From: Labrys sp. KNU-23
Lineage (GTDB): Bacteria > Pseudomonadota > Alphaproteobacteria > Rhizobiales > Labraceae
Length of the DNA: 64,000 nucleotides
Assembly: GCF_008330945.1 (NCBI RefSeq)
Contig: NZ_CP043488.1
Span: 124,001 to 188,000 of the forward strand
Reading direction: 5' to 3'
The notes beneath the pieces are model-generated. The model ran no database searches. It saw only the letters and a list, made by a program, of their open reading frames with translations, and was not told where the DNA came from. Both the position numbers and the translations under genes were made by a program. Shown piece after piece: positions 26,741 through 35,042 of this stretch. Position 1 is the stretch's first letter; the number at the start of each line of letters is the position of its first letter.

Positions 26741-26771
26741 ATGTGCAGTCAAGATTTACAGGAGACTGCTT

Positions 26772-27068
26772 ATGGACCACAGCACACACACCAGGCTCGT
26801 CGACAGCGAGCTCACACCGGAATATCTGGAAGGCGCGACGATTTACGGTCCCGAGGATGAGAGTATCGGCAGCATCTCCCATGTCCACGGCACAGGTGCG
26901 GATACCATTGTCGTGATCGATGTCGGCGGTTTCCTGGGCGTAGGCGCCAAGCCCGTGGCCGTGAGGGTCGCTGACCTCGATTTCATGAGAGACGAGAATG
27001 GCGAAATACACGCGGTAACCTCGTGGACGAAAGACCAGCTCAAGGCAATGCCTGAACATCAGGACTAA
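26772..27068 (+). CDS. Short PRC-barrel protein (98 aa)
   Basis: ATG 26772 follows AGGAGACTGCTT. Almost the whole chain is one PRC-barrel (LEGATIYGPEDESIGSISHV, IVVIDVGGFLGVGAKPVAVR). The tail TSWTKDQLKAMPEHQD resembles that of the exported PRC-barrel at 6422, but this one has no signal peptide. Function is unknown in the family. It is monocistronic, followed by an AT-rich gap before the glycosyltransferase. Confidence 0.85.
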   Translation: MDHSTHTRLVDSELTPEYLEGATIYGPEDESIGSISHVHGTGADTIVVIDVGGFLGVGAKPVAVRVADLDFMRDENGEIHAVTSWTKDQLKAMPEHQD

Positions 27069-27232
27069 GATCTCGTCCCTGAAAAACGGTGTGGGGGGAT
27101 AGGTTGCCCAGAGCGTTCCATTTCTTGCAATGAGCGCAGCCAACGTCGAAGAGCGGTAAATGCAGCATCTGCTCTTCGTATCTTAAGGTGTGAATTTGTT
27201 GTAAAATATTTAAATTATATCGATAATTATTT

Positions 27233-27257
27233 GGAACAATTGCAAGTATTTTTAGTT
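27233..27257 (+). promoter_or_regulatory. EcfG-type promoter for glycosyltransferase gene
   Basis: GGAAC (27233-27237), 16 bases, AGTT (27254-27257), 51 bases before the start at 27308, in an AT-rich region. Confidence 0.5.
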
Positions 27258-27307
27258 TACACGGAGCAATAACAAATAATTTCTATCTGTTTAATTCCTG
27301 GGTTTCA

Positions 27308-28543
27308 ATGGACAGCGCTCTCGTTTCCCTTCTTTCTTCTTTGTCCGGCCATCAGCAGGAGCATGAAAAAGTGCGCCCTGCGATCATTGCCATTCCCGCT
27401 TGCAATGAGGAAGAGCGGATCTCGCGCTGTCTCGCGGCTCTCGCAGTCCAAAGAGACAAGCGAGGCCAGCGCATTCCCTTCGAGGCCTACCAAGTGCTTG
27501 TCTTTGCCAATAATTGCACCGACGCGACCGCCGCAAGGGCGGCCGACATATGCGATGGCACGGGGCTGCGGATCGACGTTGTCAGTGTTGCCTGTTCCGA
27601 AGAGCTGTCTTCAGCCGGTCTTGCGCGCAAAGCGGCCATGGACATCGCGGCAGAGCAACTCGAAGCGGCCGATTTGCATAATGGCGTCATCATGACGACG
27701 GATGCGGACAGCATCGTTTCGCCGTCGTGGCTTGCGAGCACCTGGTTGGAATTTTCAGAAGGCGCCGATTGCGTTGCCGGCTATATCGATGCGGATCCGC
27801 GCGAATTCGTAGAGCTCGGTTCCAGCTTTCAATATCGCGGTTTCCTCGAGGAGCACTATCACGCGCTCGTTGCCGAGATTTTCGCGTTGTTGGATCCACG
27901 ACCTCATGATCCATGGCCCAATCATCAGGTCAACTCAGGTGCTAGTCTGGCCGTCACGTTGAGGATGTACCGCGCAATCGGTGGCTTGCCAGCCAAGGCG
28001 ACCGGCGAAGATGCAGCGCTCGCACTCGCTGTAGAGTGCCTGGGCGGAAAAGTCCGTCATTCCATGGATGTGTGCGTTACGACATCCTGCCGACTGGACG
28101 GCCGGGCTGTGGGCGGAGCGGCTGACGCCATGAAACTGCGTCACGCCGAGCCCGATGCCCCTTGTGATCAGGAACTGGAATCCGTTTTCGCGGTGACCAA
28201 GAAGGCGTGGCTGAAGGGGCATCTGCGTCGGTCAAGTAACATCGGCTTCATGGAAGAGTCTGCAATCCTCGCAGCGTTGGGCCTGGGGCCAGCGGAGATT
28301 GGCAAGCTCCTCACAATCCTTCGCCGATCGTGCTTTGAGGTCTTCTGGCAGGCATTGTGCGCGGCCAGCACTCTTCTGCGTTATGGCGAACCCTTGAGAC
28401 CTTCGATGCTGGCGGTGGAGATCGGCCGCGCCGAGACGCTATTGACCTACCTTCGGTCCCAACCCAATCCGCTCGAGGCGATAGACGTCGTGATGGAGGA
28501 CCGTGTGGCCTTCGAGGCGAGGCTGCAGGGCGTCCACGAATAG
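27308..28543 (+). CDS. Family 2-like glycosyltransferase (411 aa)
   Basis: A GT-A type glycosyltransferase: AIIAIPACNEEERISRCLAA at residues 24-43 is the nucleotide-sugar binding start, VLVFANNCTD follows, and GVIMTTDADSIVSPSW holds the metal-binding Asp-x-Asp. No membrane segment is obvious, so it may act on a cytoplasmic acceptor. It is convergent with the methyltransferase gene and overlaps its 3' end by 105 bases (28439-28543). The opposing operon encodes a PIG-L deacetylase and an acyl-CoA dehydrogenase-like protein, and both sides carry EcfG-like promoters, so the four probably serve one stress-related glycoconjugate. Substrate unknown. Confidence 0.85.
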   Translation: MDSALVSLLSSLSGHQQEHEKVRPAIIAIPACNEEERISRCLAALAVQRDKRGQRIPFEAYQVLVFANNCTDATAARAADICDGTGLRIDVVSVACSEELSSAGLARKAAMDIAAEQLEAADLHNGVIMTTDADSIVSPSWLASTWLEFSEGADCVAGYIDADPREFVELGSSFQYRGFLEEHYHALVAEIFALLDPRPHDPWPNHQVNSGASLAVTLRMYRAIGGLPAKATGEDAALALAVECLGGKVRHSMDVCVTTSCRLDGRAVGGAADAMKLRHAEPDAPCDQELESVFAVTKKAWLKGHLRRSSNIGFMEESAILAALGLGPAEIGKLLTILRRSCFEVFWQALCAASTLLRYGEPLRPSMLAVEIGRAETLLTYLRSQPNPLEAIDVVMEDRVAFEARLQGVHE

Positions 28544-29035
28544 CGCGGCTGCAGTCGATCCGCTCAGGGGATAGTTCGTCGGGCCAAGCCAATGGCAGAG
28601 GACGATCTCGGCTGCGGCGCTCGCATTGGCGCGGCACCAGGCGGCGAGGGACAACAGATCCGTGGCGTCGAGATAATACAGAACCTCGGACAGCACGATG
28701 AGATCGAAGGGACCTGCGGGCAGCCCGTCCGGCGCCGCAGCGACATGAAAGTTCACATTGTCCAAGCCAGCACAGGCGGTCTTGGCTTTTGCGATGGCCG
28801 TGGGCGAGATGTCGACGGCATCGAGCGCATCGCAGTAAGCAGCCAGGCGCTCGGTCAAAACGCCGATTGAACAGCCAATTTCCAATGCTTTTGGGTAGGA
28901 GGCGCGGGAAAGCGCCCGCAAGGTCGCCTGATATTTTTGATCCTCGTACTCGCTTGTCCCAAAATTCCACGGATCGGAATCCGATCTGTAGAGCGCCTCG
29001 AAATATTCACGGCCGATTGTGTGCCGATGTCTCAT
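28439..29035 (-). CDS. SAM-dependent methyltransferase, NodS-like (198 aa)
   Basis: A class I methyltransferase: motif I ALEIGCSIGVLTERLA (SAM binding) near residues 50-65, the acidic motif LDAVDISPTAIAKA, and FDLIVLSEVLYYL as motif II. The N-terminal REYFEALYRSDSDPWNFGTS is typical of the NodS-like subfamily, in which NodS N-methylates the deacetylated sugar of Nod factors. Its ATG overlaps the stop of the PIG-L gene by four bases, so translation is coupled. The 3' end overlaps the glycosyltransferase gene on the other strand. Role by analogy: methylation after deacetylation of an amino sugar. Confidence 0.85.
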   Translation of the reverse strand: MRHRHTIGREYFEALYRSDSDPWNFGTSEYEDQKYQATLRALSRASYPKALEIGCSIGVLTERLAAYCDALDAVDISPTAIAKAKTACAGLDNVNFHVAAAPDGLPAGPFDLIVLSEVLYYLDATDLLSLAAWCRANASAAAEIVLCHWLGPTNYPLSGSTAAALFVDALQPRLEGHTVLHHDVYRLERIGLGPKVGQ

Positions 29036-29787
29036 GATTGGCTCCGGATAAAATATTCCGTCGGTTCGAGAAAGCGGTGGAGCTTTTCCGGGCTGAACGT
29101 AAAGCCCTTCGGGTCGTCATCGATCAGCTTCGTCATCTGTGACGCGTGCGCGGCAATGGCCTGGTGCTTTTGGCTGATCCACGATGAGATATCGAAGCGG
29201 AACCCCTCCGGAGGAGGTCTTTTGATGGACTTCGAGCTAGGAAGATACCAGCCCCATATCGGATAATGCCACAAGAGGAGATGAGGGAGCCCTCGGCCGA
29301 CGGCCTCCGCGATCCTTGCTGCCGCCAAATGGTCGCAGTGGGGATCTTTGTCCCAGCTGACGAAAAGACTGGTCGAAGCGCTCCTGACGACCAGTTGGGA
29401 TAGACGCTGTACGGCCTGATCGAACAATGCTCCAGACATCGGGGCGGACGTGTCCGGCAGGTCGAAATGCGTTATTTTTGCCAGCGAAAGACCCAAGGCT
29501 TCCAAGCCCGCCCGGCATTCCTGGCGCCGCAGTTCGATCAGGCGCGCTCTTGGATAACGCCGCGAATTTGGATGAGAACCAGCGCCGTCCGTCAAGACGG
29601 CAACATTCACATCGATGCCCGCTTGCAGGCACGCGGCGATCAGGCCACCGGTGCCTAAAGCCTCATCGTCCGGGTGAGGGGCAAAAATGGTTACGGCACC
29701 ACCACCAAGCTTGTCGAGACCAGCATAGGGAAGGTTGGCAACCTTCGTGAGATAGGCGCTAATTCTCATCGGCGTTCCACAATTCAT
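29032..29787 (-). CDS. PIG-L/LmbE-family N-deacetylase (251 aa)
   Basis: The zinc motif is intact: VTIFAPHPDDEALGTGGLIA near residues 33-52 and the distal DPHCDHLAA near 155. Family members remove N-acetyl groups from GlcNAc-containing glycolipids and similar compounds. It lies between an acyl-CoA dehydrogenase-like gene (29-base overlap; the Met at 29769 would reduce this to 11) and the methyltransferase (4-base overlap), clearly one operon. A chain of deacetylation then methylation of an amino sugar is the simplest reading. Confidence 0.88.
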   Translation of the reverse strand: MNCGTPMRISAYLTKVANLPYAGLDKLGGGAVTIFAPHPDDEALGTGGLIAACLQAGIDVNVAVLTDGAGSHPNSRRYPRARLIELRRQECRAGLEALGLSLAKITHFDLPDTSAPMSGALFDQAVQRLSQLVVRSASTSLFVSWDKDPHCDHLAAARIAEAVGRGLPHLLLWHYPIWGWYLPSSKSIKRPPPEGFRFDISSWISQKHQAIAAHASQMTKLIDDDPKGFTFSPEKLHRFLEPTEYFIRSQS

Positions 29788-30928
29788 GAACCGGGAGGGA
29801 AGCGTTCAACGCGAACCTTGCTGCATCGGCCATGGCAAGATCGGGAACCGGTTGCCTCAAATAAGTTCTCAGATCGCGCGATACGCGCTCGATCGGATCA
29901 GCGCGCATGAAGGCTGCCAAGCCGATACCCCTCTGTATGGTGTCCATGACCTCGAGCGCGGCTCGTTCCGTCACGCCTCTCGTCAGGTTTGAAAGGGCTA
30001 CGCAGCCTTGAGTGTCGTCTGCTTTTAGCGCCATATGTCGGGCTGCCGCTCTCGTCCACGAAGCTGTGGTTCGAGCCGCCGCGAGGCAGGTGGCCACGCG
30101 CTGAAGCTGATAGGGATCTTCACCTCGCTGACGTGCCCGCAACTGCGAAAGGTAGAGATCGACAAGCCGGTCGATGGCGCCGAGATGAACGGCGCAAAAG
30201 CGCCATGCCCCTCCTGAAAAGTGCGGTTGGCGCATGAAATCGCCTGGCTCGCCGATCAGATTTTCGTCCGTGATGGTGATCCCGGACAGGTCGACCGATC
30301 CGGTCGCGCTGGAGCGCATTCCCTGCGGCGTCCATTTTGACAGATCCACCCGAGCCTCTTCGCCCTGGATGTCCAGAAGAACGATGCGTTGGCCCGCTTC
30401 GCTGTTTGCGGTGACCAAAGGCCTGGAGAGAAAACCGGCTCCGGAAGCGAGGATCTTTCCACCCCGCAATATCCATCCTCTCTTGCTGCGCTCGATGCAT
30501 AAGGGGGCTTTTCCATCCGCCCCCCACACGCCTGTCATGGCACCGCGCCTCACCGATGATGCCAGGCTGTCCAATTGCTCGGAAGTGCCATAACGCCGGA
30601 CGAGATCGATCGCGTTGCAATGGCCTTCAAACAGCCGTCCAATTGAAAGATCGGCCGTTCCCAACGAGCGAAGGGCCTCATGGAGCCGGGACCACTGCAG
30701 CGCTTCGAGGAGGCCTCCTCCACCTCGGTTTTCTGGAAGCGGCTCTGCCAAGGCCCCCGTTTCATGCAAGGCTATCCTTACCGTCGGATCGAGATGCGAG
30801 GTCTCGTCCGCTTCCGCGGCGTGTTCTTCACAAAGCCTGGTGATGCCGACGAGACAATCAGCCCATGAACCCTGTCCCTTGCTGCGACCAGTCTCACCAT
30901 GCAGTTTCGTGGCCGCACTCGCTCTCAT
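29759..30928 (-). CDS. Acyl-CoA dehydrogenase-like protein (389 aa)
   Basis: ATG 30928 follows GAGGAAC. The chain has the acyl-CoA dehydrogenase layout: helical N-terminus, a middle beta domain (MTGVWGADGKAPL, GGKILASGAGFLSRPLV, TGSVDLSGITITDENLIG) and a helical C-terminus. The usual catalytic Glu region is not clearly kept, and some flavin-binding signatures are weak, so it may not be a standard beta-oxidation enzyme. It is first in the minus-strand operon with PIG-L and methyltransferase genes, suggesting action on an acyl group of the same product. An EcfG-like site lies upstream. Confidence 0.75.
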   Translation of the reverse strand: MRASAATKLHGETGRSKGQGSWADCLVGITRLCEEHAAEADETSHLDPTVRIALHETGALAEPLPENRGGGGLLEALQWSRLHEALRSLGTADLSIGRLFEGHCNAIDLVRRYGTSEQLDSLASSVRRGAMTGVWGADGKAPLCIERSKRGWILRGGKILASGAGFLSRPLVTANSEAGQRIVLLDIQGEEARVDLSKWTPQGMRSSATGSVDLSGITITDENLIGEPGDFMRQPHFSGGAWRFCAVHLGAIDRLVDLYLSQLRARQRGEDPYQLQRVATCLAAARTTASWTRAAARHMALKADDTQGCVALSNLTRGVTERAALEVMDTIQRGIGLAAFMRADPIERVSRDLRTYLRQPVPDLAMADAARFALNASLPVHELWNADEN

Positions 30929-30961
30929 ATGAACTGTTCCTCGCCACTATTCTCAGAGTCG

Positions 30962-30987
30962 AACACGTGGCGGCACTGAATCGTTCC
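30962..30987 (-). promoter_or_regulatory. EcfG-type promoter for the ACAD/PIG-L/methyltransferase operon
   Basis: On the minus strand GGAAC (30987-30983), 17 bases, TGTT (30965-30962), 34 bases before the ATG at 30928. Confidence 0.5.
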
Positions 30988-31263
30988 AGCCGACAGGCGG
31001 GTATGATTGAATCATCCCCTTGAAACCCGCCTTCTACAGAGCGACTCCGGAAGAAAGGCCGCCGGCTATGGTTTGACCCATCATGGGCTGCAGAATTGCG
31101 ATGGAACAGCAATGGACGAACTGACATCACCGGCTGTCGTAAGATCAGCGATTGCCACATGAGTCCCTTGAAGAAGTTTTGCGGCGCTGCTGCCCTCTAA
31201 GCTATCGTTCGTGCAAACACGCTCGATCCGCGCTTATCGCAGCGCCAAAATCTACGACTCTTT

Positions 31264-31536
31264 TCAGCCTGTTCTTGATTTGGCCGATCTGCGCCGAGCC
31301 ATCTCATCGATCCCGGATCGCTGGAGATCCGGCTCGCCACGCTCCGCTTCAAGCGGACCTGCTCGATCTGCGAGAATGCGGGCTTCACCGGCCACACCGA
31401 CTGCGGTCGACAGTTCCTCTTCGATTTCACTCCTCGCCTGTTCCCAATGCTCTTTGTCGCGGCCGTGCGGTCGGCCCGCCATTTCCCAGATCTGGTAAGC
31501 GCGTTCTCGAATAAGGTCGTCCTTGCTATGCGGCAT
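31264..31536 (-). CDS. DUF2934 protein (90 aa)
   Basis: Start at 31536 after AAGGAATTGAGC. Residues 5-40 (DLIRERAYQIWEMAGRPHGR and DKEHWEQARSEIEEE) are a clear DUF2934 motif, a short helical segment of unknown role that is frequent in Hyphomicrobiales stress proteins. The rest is Ala-, Glu- and Arg-rich and looks disordered. Directly upstream on the same strand is the decayed SDR fragment, so this gene's promoter may lie within the remnant. Confidence 0.8.
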   Translation of the reverse strand: MPHSKDDLIRERAYQIWEMAGRPHGRDKEHWEQARSEIEEELSTAVGVAGEARILADRAGPLEAERGEPDLQRSGIDEMARRRSAKSRTG

Positions 31537-31599
31537 TGCTCAATTCCTTCCGAAAAGCCGGGCATCGACCTAACCCGCGGACGTGAACAAGGTTTCGCA

Positions 31600-31755
31600 A
31601 TTGGCGACGAGCTGAACATAGATCGAGGCCGGCTCCGCCGGCTGGCTCGAGCGACCGAGTGGACTCGTAGGCCTCAATTGCTCCATCGAGTCCTAAGTCC
31701 GTCCGCCGCTGTCCAGTCCTGTGTCCAGATCGATCTTGGCGCAGCGCCATTGTAT
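31600..31755 (-). pseudogene. Remnant of a second SDR gene, C-terminal part
   Basis: The DNA from GAGCTGAACATAGATCGAGG to CCAGATCGATCTTGGCGC aligns base by base with 11430-11560 inside the frameshifted SDR gene, but the reading frame is broken by stops and indels. It corresponds to the region around the family C-terminus (ASIYVQLAA). Confidence 0.7.
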
Positions 31756-31826
31756 GACACACCACCTTGGATACGCAGTTTCGCCTGCAGCTTGCGCTCG
31801 AGCACTGGGTCGCGATCTGCCAGTAT

Positions 31827-32831
31827 TCACGGGGAGCGCTCGTCCTGGTTGGGCGCGATGTCGCCTTTGAAGTCGACCGTTGTACCAGGCTTGACCATGG
31901 AGGCGAGATCTTCCGCGTCCCAGTTGGTCAAGCGGACACAGCCATGCGAGAACGTCGTGCCAATCTGGCCGGGGGCAGGGGTACCGTGGATGCCATAGCT
32001 TTCGATGGACAGGTCGATCCATACTGATCCAACTGGGTTGTTTGGCCCGGCGGCGATGGCGAAGGGCCGCTTGGTCTTGATCCCTTTGAAGGCGAATTTC
32101 GGATCGTAGTGATAGGTGGGATTGTGCACCACGCGCCTGACATCGACTATTCCGCTCGGCGCCGGCTTCTCCTGACTTCCTATCGAGGCGGGATAAACCG
32201 CGAGCCACTTGCCGGCCGGGTCGAGCACGCGCACCTGGCGGGAACCCTTGTCGACTTCGACGCTCCCAATGGTTGCAGGTGGGGCGCTACGGCCGACACC
32301 GGGCACCACCAAGCTCGTGCCGGCCTTTTTCAATCTGGCCCTGGGATTGAGCATCGTCAGCAATTGTTCGCTGACATGGAAACGCTCTGCCAGTTTCTCC
32401 CGCATGTTGCGGTAGCCGAGCCGCTTGAGACGGGCCATCCTCTCCATGCGTGCCGGAATTCGCCGGGTGAAGCGGCTGTGTACGTCCTTGGTCGTTACCT
32501 CATATGTCATCAGCACAGGCTCGACGGAGGTTGTGGCGAGCTTGTTCCATGTCTCCCGTGTGAGCTTGCCGTCGGATGGCAGTCCGTTCGCCGCCTGGAA
32601 GGCAGCGACGGCCTTCGTGAAATTGGTCGAGAGGTGGCCGTCGATCAGGCCAGGGGAGAAGCGGGCGCGATCGAGAAGGATCTGCGCCTTCATCAGCATT
32701 GGATTGACGCCCCCAGCCTCGTACTCGCTGAATTGGGCCTGGTTGACCATATCGATGTTCAGCTTGGCCGCCTGCGCCCCATCGCAGGCGAGTGTGAATG
32801 CCAGCGCAACGGTGAGAAGCAGCCTGGACAT
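31827..32831 (-). CDS. L,D-transpeptidase, YkuD family, with peptidoglycan-binding domain (334 aa)
   Basis: Makes 3-3 cross-links or attaches proteins in peptidoglycan, acting in the periplasm. ATG 32831 lies six bases after AGGAG; the GTG two codons earlier is less likely. Residues 1-22 are a signal peptide (SRLLLTVALAFTLACDGAQA). A PG_binding_1-like domain is near 40-95 (LDRARFSPGLIDGHLSTNFT, AVAAFQAANGL). The YkuD domain covers about 190-325 with the catalytic HGTPAPGQIGTTFSHGCVRL, His and Cys both present. Members of this family strengthen the envelope in stationary phase and stress. An EcfG-like site lies upstream. Confidence 0.92.
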   Translation of the reverse strand: MSRLLLTVALAFTLACDGAQAAKLNIDMVNQAQFSEYEAGGVNPMLMKAQILLDRARFSPGLIDGHLSTNFTKAVAAFQAANGLPSDGKLTRETWNKLATTSVEPVLMTYEVTTKDVHSRFTRRIPARMERMARLKRLGYRNMREKLAERFHVSEQLLTMLNPRARLKKAGTSLVVPGVGRSAPPATIGSVEVDKGSRQVRVLDPAGKWLAVYPASIGSQEKPAPSGIVDVRRVVHNPTYHYDPKFAFKGIKTKRPFAIAAGPNNPVGSVWIDLSIESYGIHGTPAPGQIGTTFSHGCVRLTNWDAEDLASMVKPGTTVDFKGDIAPNQDERSP

Positions 32832-32868
32832 CGACACTCCTGTGCAGCGACAAGGAACCTGTCTCTAT

Positions 32869-32893
32869 GACGCAGCACGGCTAATCTGGTTCC
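32869..32893 (-). promoter_or_regulatory. EcfG-like promoter for L,D-transpeptidase gene
   Basis: On the minus strand GGAAC (32893-32889), 16 bases, CGTC (32872-32869); the -10 differs at the last base. It is 38 bases before the ATG. Confidence 0.4.
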
Positions 32894-33312
32894 CTGAGGA
32901 CGGAGGGTCTTGCAGAGGCAATCCGAAATGAACGGAACCAATTGCCTGCGTGGGAGGCCTATTCGCAACAGAAGCGAAAATCTGTGGGTCCTGCAGCCGG
33001 CGGTGGAGATGTCAGGACCGCCGTGCGGGCTCTGATCATTTTGACCGATCACCTCAAGGCCGAACTGGCAGACCAGAACGAAGCCGGCCGGCCCTGTCAG
33101 ATTCGGCTGCCTGAGGCGGCTTGGGTCGTGGAATTGGTGCCAGTCAGCCAGAAGCACGGAGATCGAAGGCCTCGTGATGGGAGTCGATCCGACCTAAAGG
33201 CAGTCCTCTGCAGGGGTGGATCAATCAGCCTGCCATTTTGGTGCCTCGAGGCCAGTGGCGGAATGTCGAGAATACCTGCCTTGGTGCCCAGCACAGAACG
33301 ACGTCCGGCTAG
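32894..33312. other. Intergenic stretch without a supported gene
   Basis: A plus-strand frame from 32942 has a protein-like middle (VRTAVRALIILTDHLKAELA) but no ribosome binding site or good start, and decays into a serine-rich tail. It may be a gene remnant. Confidence 0.4.
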
Positions 33313-33456
33313 CTATCCCTTCTTTTTTGGAAGAATAGTGCTCACGGGAGTCAGCGTCCCTCGCGTCAGTGATGAAGTTGCGGCAGCGGGGGCTGCCGGC
33401 TTGGCAGCCTTTGGCTTGCGAGTTTCCCGATTGCCGCGTTTTTGTCCCTTGGCCAT
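33313..33456 (-). CDS. Short basic protein (47 aa)
   Basis: ATG 33456 follows AGGGCGACAGA. The protein MAKGQKRGNRETRKPKAAKP continues with an Ala-Pro-rich stretch and a basic end PKKKG. Short proteins that begin MAKGQ.RGNRE.KKPK are recurrent in rhizobia and of unknown function. Its charge suggests nucleic-acid contact, which is inference only. Longer in-frame starts would add an unrelated N-terminus. Confidence 0.65.
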   Translation of the reverse strand: MAKGQKRGNRETRKPKAAKPAAPAAATSSLTRGTLTPVSTILPKKKG

Positions 33457-33908
33457 TCTGTCGCCCTTTGTCTGCCGCATCTTGAATTTTTCTTGCGCAG
33501 AGACACGAAGCTCCACGATCTTCAAAATCCAAAACGATACAATGATTGCGTTAGTTCAGTCACTTCATGATTAAGAATTGTATTTGTAAATAAGCACAAA
33601 AATATCGTTAAGGTAAGATATTTACGATTTTAACTAGCTAGTTATGATCGTGAAAATTAAAAGACGTGGAGCATATATTATTTTGTTTATTTTAATTTCA
33701 TAAGAAATATCTTGATATTGAGGTGAGATGGTGTAGGGTTTTATTTATGAATTTTCTGGCACGCGCAGATAAAGGTGTGAACCATATGTGAGGTCAATCG
33801 GGCTTCCCGTGGTGTGCCACCGGCTTTTGTAGTGGTGACCAGCCAGTGCAAATTGCCGACCATCGTTGGCAACAGGTCCATCCCGGTCTTCGTATCGCAG
33901 GCTTCGAT
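33457..33908. other. Intergenic stretch without a supported gene
   Basis: AT-rich in its first 250 bases (33540-33760) and free of protein-like frames; it probably holds promoters for the two flanking genes. Confidence 0.5.
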
Positions 33909-34646
33909 ATGCCCACCAGCGCCACCGTTCCCGCGGTAAATCATCGCCGCCGGGATTCCAACAGCCCTAGGGAACTGACCTCGTCTCCATTGGTTCTACT
34001 CGTGGAGCATGAACTCGCTTCGCGCGTGAGCAGTGCCAACGAACTGCTGGATGAAGGCTACGATATTGTCGAAAGTGAAAGTGCCAGCGAGGCCATGAGT
34101 ATTTTGCGCGGTCGCTGCGATTTCGATGCGATGATCGGTGACATTGACGCGGAGCGCGCTCCTGGCGGGTTGGCTCTTGTTCGCTACGCGGCAAATCACC
34201 ATCCGGCGATGAAGATCCTGGTCCGGTCTGCTTGGCCGGATGCCCAAGCGGAGTCGGGCGAGTTCGCTACCGATTTTCTGCCGAAGCCATATCCCGCGGG
34301 TGACCTCGTTCGGCGCATGCATGGCCTGCTCGGCTATCGGCTTACGCCGGTACGCGAGGAGTCAGTCTATACCGGAAGGTTCTCCGAGGGCGTGGAACCT
34401 CCCCATCAAAGTCTAAAACGACGAAAGAGATCCACAATGGTTACAGATGTGAAGCCAATCTACAGCAGTTCCAACGGGGATCGCTGGCTCCTTGTGCACG
34501 ACATCGAATCCGACCGATCTTTGGTCAGGCATGAACCGAACCGGTCTTCGGGGGGGAAAACAGTCGAGATCGATATTGACGACTTCATTCTGCGCGATGG
34601 TGAGAGCCCGCAAGGGATCGCGTTACGAGCATTGCTGAGCAAATAA
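33909..34646 (+). CDS. Receiver-domain protein fused to a small conserved domain (245 aa)
   Basis: Residues about 25-145 are a response-regulator receiver (SPLVLLVEHELASRVSSANE, FDAMIGDIDAERAPGGLALV with the candidate acceptor Asp, FLPKPYPAGDLVRRM with the conserved Lys). After a charged linker, the last 70 residues (from MVTDVKPIYSSSNGDRWLLV, DIDDFILRDGESPQGIALRA) match the pattern of the free-standing protein at 44884-45135 (ELYRSPGDDIWYLG, GPEHQALLRLI). An internal ATG at 34437 could start that domain alone. Start at 33909 is chosen over a GTG at 33846. No DNA-binding domain is present. Confidence 0.7.
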   Translation: MPTSATVPAVNHRRRDSNSPRELTSSPLVLLVEHELASRVSSANELLDEGYDIVESESASEAMSILRGRCDFDAMIGDIDAERAPGGLALVRYAANHHPAMKILVRSAWPDAQAESGEFATDFLPKPYPAGDLVRRMHGLLGYRLTPVREESVYTGRFSEGVEPPHQSLKRRKRSTMVTDVKPIYSSSNGDRWLLVHDIESDRSLVRHEPNRSSGGKTVEIDIDDFILRDGESPQGIALRALLSK

Positions 34647-35042
34647 TCCTTTCTCGATAGCCTGAAGAGAAAAATAAAAGATACGGGCGCGGGCCAGGAA
34701 AAGTGACTTCCAATCTAGAAATCAACTTATCTAATCGGGTCGAACCTTAAATATCAATATGTCGGCCGTTTGGTGTAATTTTATTCTTATTTTTGATAAT
34801 ATTTTTCCGAATTATTTGACTTAAAATCATAAATTATTATACAATTACTGCAATAATATTAAAACTAATTTACAGAAAATCTGAGCGGAAACGATAGCTG
34901 GCGCTGGCCACAGATGGACTGACGGCGTTTGCTGGCGTGTCAGTTTGGATGAGGTCGATATGGGAAGTGCGAACGCGTGCTCCCGTGAAGCTCGTCATTC
35001 ATACGCTCTGGAGCCGGCGCTGACAGCGCGACAGGATAGGGA
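34647..35042. other. AT-rich intergenic stretch before the glucan synthase
   Basis: About 400 bases, very AT-rich at 34730-34880. No gene seen; likely the promoter region of the gene at 35043. Confidence 0.5.

Noticed and set aside
32942-33574. Plus-strand frame of 210 codons
   Set aside because: A protein-like patch (VRTAVRALIILTDHLKAELA) is present, but there is no start signal and the frame runs antisense through the small basic gene at 33313; at best a remnant.
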